Assembly (NCBI GenBank): GCA_036003885.1
Contig: DASYSA010000275.1
Span: 1-19,771 of the forward strand
Direction of reading: 5' to 3'
Length of the DNA: 19,771 nt
Source of the DNA: DASYSA01 sp036003885
GTDB taxonomy: Bacteria; Acidobacteriota; Blastocatellia; UBA7656
Position numbers and translations under genes: made by a program. This document shows positions 15,418 to 19,771 of the stretch, in pieces. The first letter of the stretch is position 1; each line of letters starts with the position of its first letter. The notes beneath the pieces were generated by a model. It searched no databases, was not told where the DNA came from, and saw only the letters and a list, made by a program, of their open reading frames with translations.

Positions 15418-15915
15418 CTAGATCCTGGGTCCTCGCCGTCCTCGATCCTCTTCACCGACGAATCGAAGGTTGTAAGTGGCAGCGAGTTTATTAATATCAC
15501 TTCTCAGTCTTCTCCACTGATCCTCAACGTCTCTGCCGAACTGATGGCTGCGCATCATCCGCGAAACTCCATCGCCTTCATTCAGTACCTTCTGCACCTC
15601 GTTTCTTGTCTCCCACCAGCTATCCCTCCGGTCATACTCATGTCGCAGGCGATCGGTCGATTCCTCGAACCTCTTGACCTTGGAGTTGAACCTGTCTTCC
15701 CTCTCCTTCCCATCAAAATGGCTGTGATCGAGCCAGTGATCAAAGTCCTTTCGAAAGCGGTCAGTGCTGGTTTCAACATTCTTGATGATCTCTTCTACCT
15801 GTTTCTTGTTGTACCTTCTCCAGTGCCTCTCATCCCATTGGACGCGGGCAAAACTGGAGGTCGCAATCATGGCCAACAGGACCACCGCCCCGACACAGAG
15901 CATCCTTCTTTTCAT
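15418..15915 (-). CDS. Small secreted Asp/Arg-rich helical protein, function unknown
   Basis: A 165-residue protein, ATG at 15915 with AAGGAGA about 9 nt upstream. Residues 1-23 are a signal peptide (CVGAVVLLAMIATSSFA). The mature part is highly charged and helical, with an internal duplication: STDRFRKDFD (50-59) and STDRLRHEYD (86-95) in similar surroundings, and a W-rich ending (QWRRLRSDINKLAATYNL). I associate this layout with uncharacterised secreted proteins common in Acidobacteria, but no function is known to me. The last two residues, R-I, and the TAG stop come from AGGATCTAG, the same unit that makes up the neighbouring array at 15955. It lies between the big propeller gene and aqpZ in one minus-strand run. 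Confidence 0.8.
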   Translation of the reverse strand: MKRRMLCVGAVVLLAMIATSSFARVQWDERHWRRYNKKQVEEIIKNVETSTDRFRKDFDHWLDHSHFDGKEREDRFNSKVKRFEESTDRLRHEYDRRDSWWETRNEVQKVLNEGDGVSRMMRSHQFGRDVEDQWRRLRSDINKLAATYNLRFVGEEDRGRRGPRI

Positions 15916-15954
15916 TGTTAGTTCTCCTTTCGGCTTTGAGATCGGCGATTGTAG

Positions 15955-16030
15955 CAGGATCTAGGATCTAGCAATCTACCTAAATCCTAAATCCTAGATC
16001 CTAAATCCTAGATCCTAGATCCTAGATCCT
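15955..16030 (-). repeat. TAGGATC/TAGGATT heptamer array with inverted arm, overlapping the propeller gene's stop
   Basis: Read on the minus strand, six exact heptamers (TAGGATC x2, TAGGATT, TAGGATC, TAGGATT x2) run from 16024 down to 15983, preceded by AAGGATC. A short spacer (15972-15980) is followed by the complementary arm at 15956-15971, whose 16 bases pair perfectly with 16008-16023 or 16015-16030. The stop codon TAG (16024-16022) of the propeller gene is the first three bases of a unit, and the codons before it (AGG ATC, giving R-I) are also repeat. It ends about 40 nt before the next start codon. Confidence 0.9.
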
Positions 16031-19000
16031 TCCCCGAATCGGCTCGAGCTTCTTTGCTTCAAGAGTCTTGTTCAGCGATTCAAGCTCAGTCGTCACCAGA
16101 CCGTTCAGCTTTGTGAGCTGGATACCCAGCTCTGCTGATAACTCCTCGAACACCAGGAAGGCCCCCTTAGTCGGACGTGCGTCCCCGGTCTCTACGCTCC
16201 GGCGCAATGCAGCCAGCCGGTTGTTCAGCTTGATCGGGAAGTTCAACGGGTCCTGATTGCTCCGGTTGCGCACCTGGTAAATCTCTTCCTCCACCTCGCT
16301 CAGCTTCCTGCCAAGCGCGTCCGCGGCGGCCGAAATCTCCGAGTCCTTCGCTTTTTCGACTCGCTCCCTGGCTTGCTTCTTGATCTCGCGGATAAGGGAG
16401 ACCGCATCGTTAGCCTCACTAGTTTTGTCGCGGATCTTGAGCGCCAGATCGAACTGCTCCTGTAGATCAGTCTGGGTGACGCCGATCGAGCGAGGGTCGA
16501 TCTTGACCGCGAACTTATGCGTCTCTTTGTAATCGCCGGCCGTCAGCCGCACCTGATAAGCGCCCGGGACCGCCATCGGTCCCTGAGTTGCGCCGCTCCA
16601 CAAAATCATGCCCGGGAAACTGCTGCTCGCCTTATATCTCAAGTCCCAGGTGAATCTCGTGAGGCCGCTGCTTGTCATCCGAGTCCGCGGAACAGCTTGC
16701 CCGGACTCGAACTCCGACGCTTCGCCCTGTCGAACGGGTTGACCCTCCTGCTTCTTTTCTTCTTCCCGCGTGCCGGTGAAGCTTCTGATCACCTCGCCCT
16801 TCGCGTCCAGTATCTCGATCGTCACCTTCTCAGCAGGTTCCTTCAGGTAATAGTCGAACGAGGCTTGATTGACCGACCTGACCGCGCCCGACGGACGGAA
16901 AAGATGCGCTGAGGCTCGAGCTATCTCAGGGGTCAACTGGCGAAGCGCACCAATGTCATCGAGAACGTATAGCGAGCGGCCGTGCGTCGCAATCACCAGA
17001 TCTTTCTGCTCGACTACGATGTCGGAAACCTGAGTGTCCGGCAGATTCAAAGAGAGCGGCTGCCAATTCTCGCCGTCATCGAATGATACGTAGATTCCGT
17101 GCTCGGTTCCCGCGTATAATAAGCCGGCCCGCTGAGTGTCCTCTCGCACAGCGTGAACATAGTCGCCTGCTCGAATGCCTCGGACAATTCTGGTCCAGCT
17201 CTTGCCGTAGTCGCGGGTCCTGAAGATGTACGGCGCGCGGTCATCCTGGAGATAGTTCTTTGCGGCGACGAAGGCCGTGCCCGGCTTGTGCGGCGACGCG
17301 TCGATGATGCTGACCCGAGCCAGATCCGGCAGACCCGAGGGTGTCACCTTGCTCCACTTCTTACCCTCATCTTGAGTGACCCAAACAAGCCCGTCATCCG
17401 AGCCGGTCCAGATGGTGCCGCGCTCGAGCTTCGAAGGCGCTATTGTAAAGATGGTAGCGAACACTTCCGGCCCGTTCATATCGCCCGTAATCGGCCCGCC
17501 TGATGGACCGAGGGTCTTCGGGTCAGCCCGGGTCAGGTCAGGACTGATCTTCTCCCAGCTCTGTCCGTCATCGGTTGTCTTCCATAGATGCTGCGACGAG
17601 ATGTACAGAACGTTCGGATCGTGGGGCGAAAAGACTATTGGGAAAGTCCATTGCCAGCGCTCCTTCAACACGCTCGATGGCTCACCGGAAAAGAACCTTG
17701 GATAGGGCTGGATATCACGAACCTGTCCATTGCTGCGGTCGAAGCGCGTGATGAGGGCTCCCTGACTACCCGCGTAAAACAGGTTGGGCTTTGTGGGATG
17801 CGGTGCGATGTATCCGCTCTCGCCACCGCCGACCGCGTACATGGAGCCGCCGATCGATCCTCTTCCCTGTTGCTGACTGGGAACACAGACCGTGCTGTTG
17901 TCCTGCTGCGCGCCGCAAACGTGATACGGGAAGTCCCTGGTCGTCGCCACGTGATAGAGCTGCGCGGTTGGAAAATCCTGTCCAGTCCAACTCTCGCCCC
18001 CATTGACCGACACGTTACCGCCCCCGTCATTGCTGTTGATCATGCGCAACGGGTTATTGGGGTCGATCCACAGGTCGTGATTGTCTCCATGCGGCACTCG
18101 AATGGTCTTGTAGGTCTTGCCCCCATCGGTCGATTTGTAGAATCCGGTGTTGAGCACGTAGATGGTGTCGCGGTTTTTGGGGTCGGCGTAGATGTGAGTG
18201 TAGTAGAACGCTCGCTGGCGCAGCCGTCGATCCTCGCTTACCCGAGTCCACCTTGCGCCGCCATCGTCAGAGCTGAAGATGCCGCCGTTCTCGTTTTCGA
18301 CGAGGGCGAAGACGCGATTCGAGTCCGCGCCGGAGATCGCCACTCCAATCCTTCCGATGACGCCTTCAGGCAGACCTTTGTTGCGTGTGATTTCGATCCA
18401 GGTGTCGCCGCCATCGGTCGACTTGAAGAGTCCACTGCCGGGTCCGCCGCTCGACATCTGCCACGATACGCGATAGGCCTCCCACAATGCCGCGTATAGC
18501 ACCTTTGGATTGTTGCGATCGATGACCAGATCGATAGCGCCGGCGCGATTGTTGCGAAACAGGATTTTTTGCCAGGTCTTGCCGCCATCCTTCGAGCGAA
18601 AGACGCCGCGTTCATCGTTTGGTCCTGCGGGATGCCCGAAGGCTGCGACATAAACCAGGTCAGGGTCGGTGGGATGCACGAGGATTCTCGCAATCACCTG
18701 CGTGTCGCCGAGCCCCACATGCTTCCAGGTCTTGCCCGCATCGGCCGATTTGTAAACGCCATCGCCTTGCATGATGTTGCCGCGAATGCACGCTTCTCCC
18801 ATCCCGATGTAGACAGTGTCGGGACTCGATTCGGCGACGGCTACGGCGCCGACAGACGAGCTATGAATCTGCCCGTCGGTGACCGGATTCCACGTAGTGC
18901 CACCGTCGACGGTCTTCCACAGTCCGCCCCCTACTGCGCCGAAATAGTATTCAAGGGGTCGTGAGGGCACTCCGGCCGAAGCGATCGAGCGGCCTCCGCG

Positions 19001-19168
19001 GACGGGGCCGATGTTGCGCCACTTCAATGCGCTGAAGAGGGCTGGATCGTAGCCGTTGGTTGCGGGAGCCTGCGCCCAAGCCGAGGCCGCGTGATAGAAG
19101 AGCGGACACAACGCCAAGATCAGAACGCGCGCCAGCAATCGAAGGCCGCCGTGTGAGAGTCGTCGCAT
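16022..19168 (-). CDS. Secreted Asp-box beta-propeller (VPS10/GH74-like) protein with Ig-like and helical C-terminal domains
   Basis: A 1048-residue protein. I chose ATG 19168 over the frame opening at 19252 because GAGG lies 7 nt upstream and a signal peptide then leads (about 1-33, LLARVLILALCPLFYHAASA, cut near AWA or AQA). Residues about 46-740 are propeller, opening with LKWRNIGPVRGGRSIASAGV and carrying about eleven Asp-box turns such as KTVDGGTTW, RSKDGGKTW, KSTDGGDTW, SSDDGGARW, KTTDDGQSW and VSFDDGENW. HVCGAQQDNST in mid-protein corresponds to ILGGMQDNGT of the propeller at 832-4116. ATHGRSLYVLDD closes the propeller. About 754-890 is an Ig/FlgD-like domain (GLTRFTWDLRY, GAYQVRLTAG), and about 897-1042 is a helical, coiled-coil-like tail. 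Such proteins are abundant in Acidobacteria and annotated as glycosyl hydrolases, without evidence for catalysis here. The helical secreted protein follows downstream. Confidence 0.92.
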   Translation of the reverse strand: MRRLSHGGLRLLARVLILALCPLFYHAASAWAQAPATNGYDPALFSALKWRNIGPVRGGRSIASAGVPSRPLEYYFGAVGGGLWKTVDGGTTWNPVTDGQIHSSSVGAVAVAESSPDTVYIGMGEACIRGNIMQGDGVYKSADAGKTWKHVGLGDTQVIARILVHPTDPDLVYVAAFGHPAGPNDERGVFRSKDGGKTWQKILFRNNRAGAIDLVIDRNNPKVLYAALWEAYRVSWQMSSGGPGSGLFKSTDGGDTWIEITRNKGLPEGVIGRIGVAISGADSNRVFALVENENGGIFSSDDGGARWTRVSEDRRLRQRAFYYTHIYADPKNRDTIYVLNTGFYKSTDGGKTYKTIRVPHGDNHDLWIDPNNPLRMINSNDGGGNVSVNGGESWTGQDFPTAQLYHVATTRDFPYHVCGAQQDNSTVCVPSQQQGRGSIGGSMYAVGGGESGYIAPHPTKPNLFYAGSQGALITRFDRSNGQVRDIQPYPRFFSGEPSSVLKERWQWTFPIVFSPHDPNVLYISSQHLWKTTDDGQSWEKISPDLTRADPKTLGPSGGPITGDMNGPEVFATIFTIAPSKLERGTIWTGSDDGLVWVTQDEGKKWSKVTPSGLPDLARVSIIDASPHKPGTAFVAAKNYLQDDRAPYIFRTRDYGKSWTRIVRGIRAGDYVHAVREDTQRAGLLYAGTEHGIYVSFDDGENWQPLSLNLPDTQVSDIVVEQKDLVIATHGRSLYVLDDIGALRQLTPEIARASAHLFRPSGAVRSVNQASFDYYLKEPAEKVTIEILDAKGEVIRSFTGTREEEKKQEGQPVRQGEASEFESGQAVPRTRMTSSGLTRFTWDLRYKASSSFPGMILWSGATQGPMAVPGAYQVRLTAGDYKETHKFAVKIDPRSIGVTQTDLQEQFDLALKIRDKTSEANDAVSLIREIKKQARERVEKAKDSEISAAADALGRKLSEVEEEIYQVRNRSNQDPLNFPIKLNNRLAALRRSVETGDARPTKGAFLVFEELSAELGIQLTKLNGLVTTELESLNKTLEAKKLEPIRGRI

Positions 19169-19390
19169 GAGGTCACCTCGCTTCGAGCGAAACTTCCTGG
19201 GTATTAACGAACGATCTGTCGGTGCTGTGGGCGAACTGTAGCCGAACCGCACGAGCCAATCAACCTGATGGGCGCGTTTACGGAGCGCGATGTACGTTTC
19301 GTACTTTTAAGCTAAAGATGGCGAGATTTCGTTCGAGTCGGACAGTATTCCTTGTGTATGTATCGTTTGGGTCTTGATGGCAGAATGCAT

Positions 19391-19419
19391 TTGATCGCCT
19401 AATCGTGATAGATTATGCT
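19391..19419 (+). promoter_or_regulatory. Candidate promoter of the DUF433 gene
   Basis: TTGATC (19391-19396) and TATGCT (19414-19419) are separated by 17 bp, each 4 of 6 to the sigma70 consensus. The leader to ATG 19447 would be about 21 nt, enough for the GGAGG. The remaining divergent spacer (19169-19390) shows nothing further that I can support. Confidence 0.35.
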
Positions 19420-19446
19420 TCAAGTTCGAGGCCATCGGAGGAAGCG

Positions 19447-19758
19447 ATGTCGAGCGTCACGACTACACATATTCAGCTTGATGAACGGGGTGTTCCCTGG
19501 ATCACAGGCGCCAATATCAAAGTCATCGAGGTGGTGCTCGACAAGCTCGCCTATGGCTGGAGTCCCGAAGAAACGCACTTTCAGCACCCGGGTCTTTCCC
19601 TGGCCCAAATACACGCCGCATTTGCCTATTACTATGATCATCAGGCCGAGCTTGATGATGAGATCATGCGTCAACTAAGGGAAGTCGACGCGCTGGCAGA
19701 AGCCGCCAAGGATTCTCCGGGGAGGGCACGGCTACGTGAAAGAGGCTTGCATCGTTAA
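19447..19758 (+). CDS. DUF433-family protein, antitoxin-like
   Basis: A 103-residue protein from ATG 19447, chosen over the frame opening at 19405 because GGAGG lies 7 nt upstream. The DUF433 core spans about residues 8-65: HIQLDERGVPWITGANIKV, then VVLDKLAYGWSPEETHFQHP and GLSLAQIHAAFAYYYDHQAE. The usual G-T-R-I at the start of the core reads G-A-N-I. A charged helical tail follows. DUF433 is a small helix-turn-helix-like domain often found as the antitoxin partner of a PIN-like DUF5615 toxin just downstream. The window ends 13 bases after the stop, so a partner cannot be confirmed. Confidence 0.88.
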   Translation: MSSVTTTHIQLDERGVPWITGANIKVIEVVLDKLAYGWSPEETHFQHPGLSLAQIHAAFAYYYDHQAELDDEIMRQLREVDALAEAAKDSPGRARLRERGLHR

Positions 19759-19771
19759 GTGTCTGACCGAA

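Noticed and set aside
17588..18499. 303-codon plus-strand frame inside the large minus-strand propeller gene
   Set aside because: A shadow of the GC-rich propeller frame: no ribosome site or domain, while the minus strand shows regular Asp-box turns throughout.

Overview
The window reads as a chromosomal segment of an Acidobacteriota-type bacterium, probably Blastocatellia or Pyrinomonadales. This rests on an 800-residue orphan MacB/FtsX-like permease of the kind repeatedly seen in Acidobacteria (ADOP), two giant Asp-box beta-propeller proteins, a small secreted Asp/Arg-rich helical protein of a type I associate with this group, moderately high GC, and clear GGAGG ribosome sites. The taxonomic placement is inference from gene content. 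I saw no rRNA, tRNA, CRISPR array, phage or insertion sequence.

Layout. The left edge (1-508, minus) is an Uma2-family nuclease-fold gene that runs off the window. A plus-strand block follows: a 1094-residue secreted propeller protein (832-4116), the ADOP permease (4183-6606) and an exported zincin metalloprotease (6775-9246). It converges on a minus-strand OmpA-domain lipoprotein-like or periplasmic protein (9341-10276) across a 26-bp-stem hairpin. After a 640-bp divergent spacer comes a second plus-strand block, all with signal peptides: amidase (10919-12508), metallo-beta-lactamase-fold hydrolase (12579-13592) and DinB-fold protein (13731-14366). A minus-strand block then runs from a propeller protein with a helical tail (16022-19168) through a small helical secreted protein (15418-15915) to aquaporin Z (14638-15354). 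A DUF433 antitoxin-like gene (19447-19758) sits at the right edge.

Eight of the twelve genes have an N-terminal export signal and two more are polytopic membrane proteins, so this is mainly an envelope and secretome region. No single pathway links the genes. Peptide or protein turnover (zincin, amidase), cell-wall anchoring (OmpA) and water flux (aquaporin) are the visible roles.

The most unusual signal lies between the genes. Spacers between co-directional genes are filled by arrays of 7-bp units (GAATTGC/GAATTTC-type, TAGGATC/TAGGATT-type, ATTTTGG) arranged as long inverted repeats. They start exactly at, or overlap, the stop codon of the upstream gene. In three of three tightly spaced pairs they stop 13-15 nt before the next start codon, leaving only its ribosome site. 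Two stop codons are supplied by the repeat unit itself. One 27-bp stretch is identical, in opposite orientation, at two loci 8.6 kb apart. This looks like a dispersed family of stop-codon-anchored intercistronic elements and is the best candidate here for an undescribed system.
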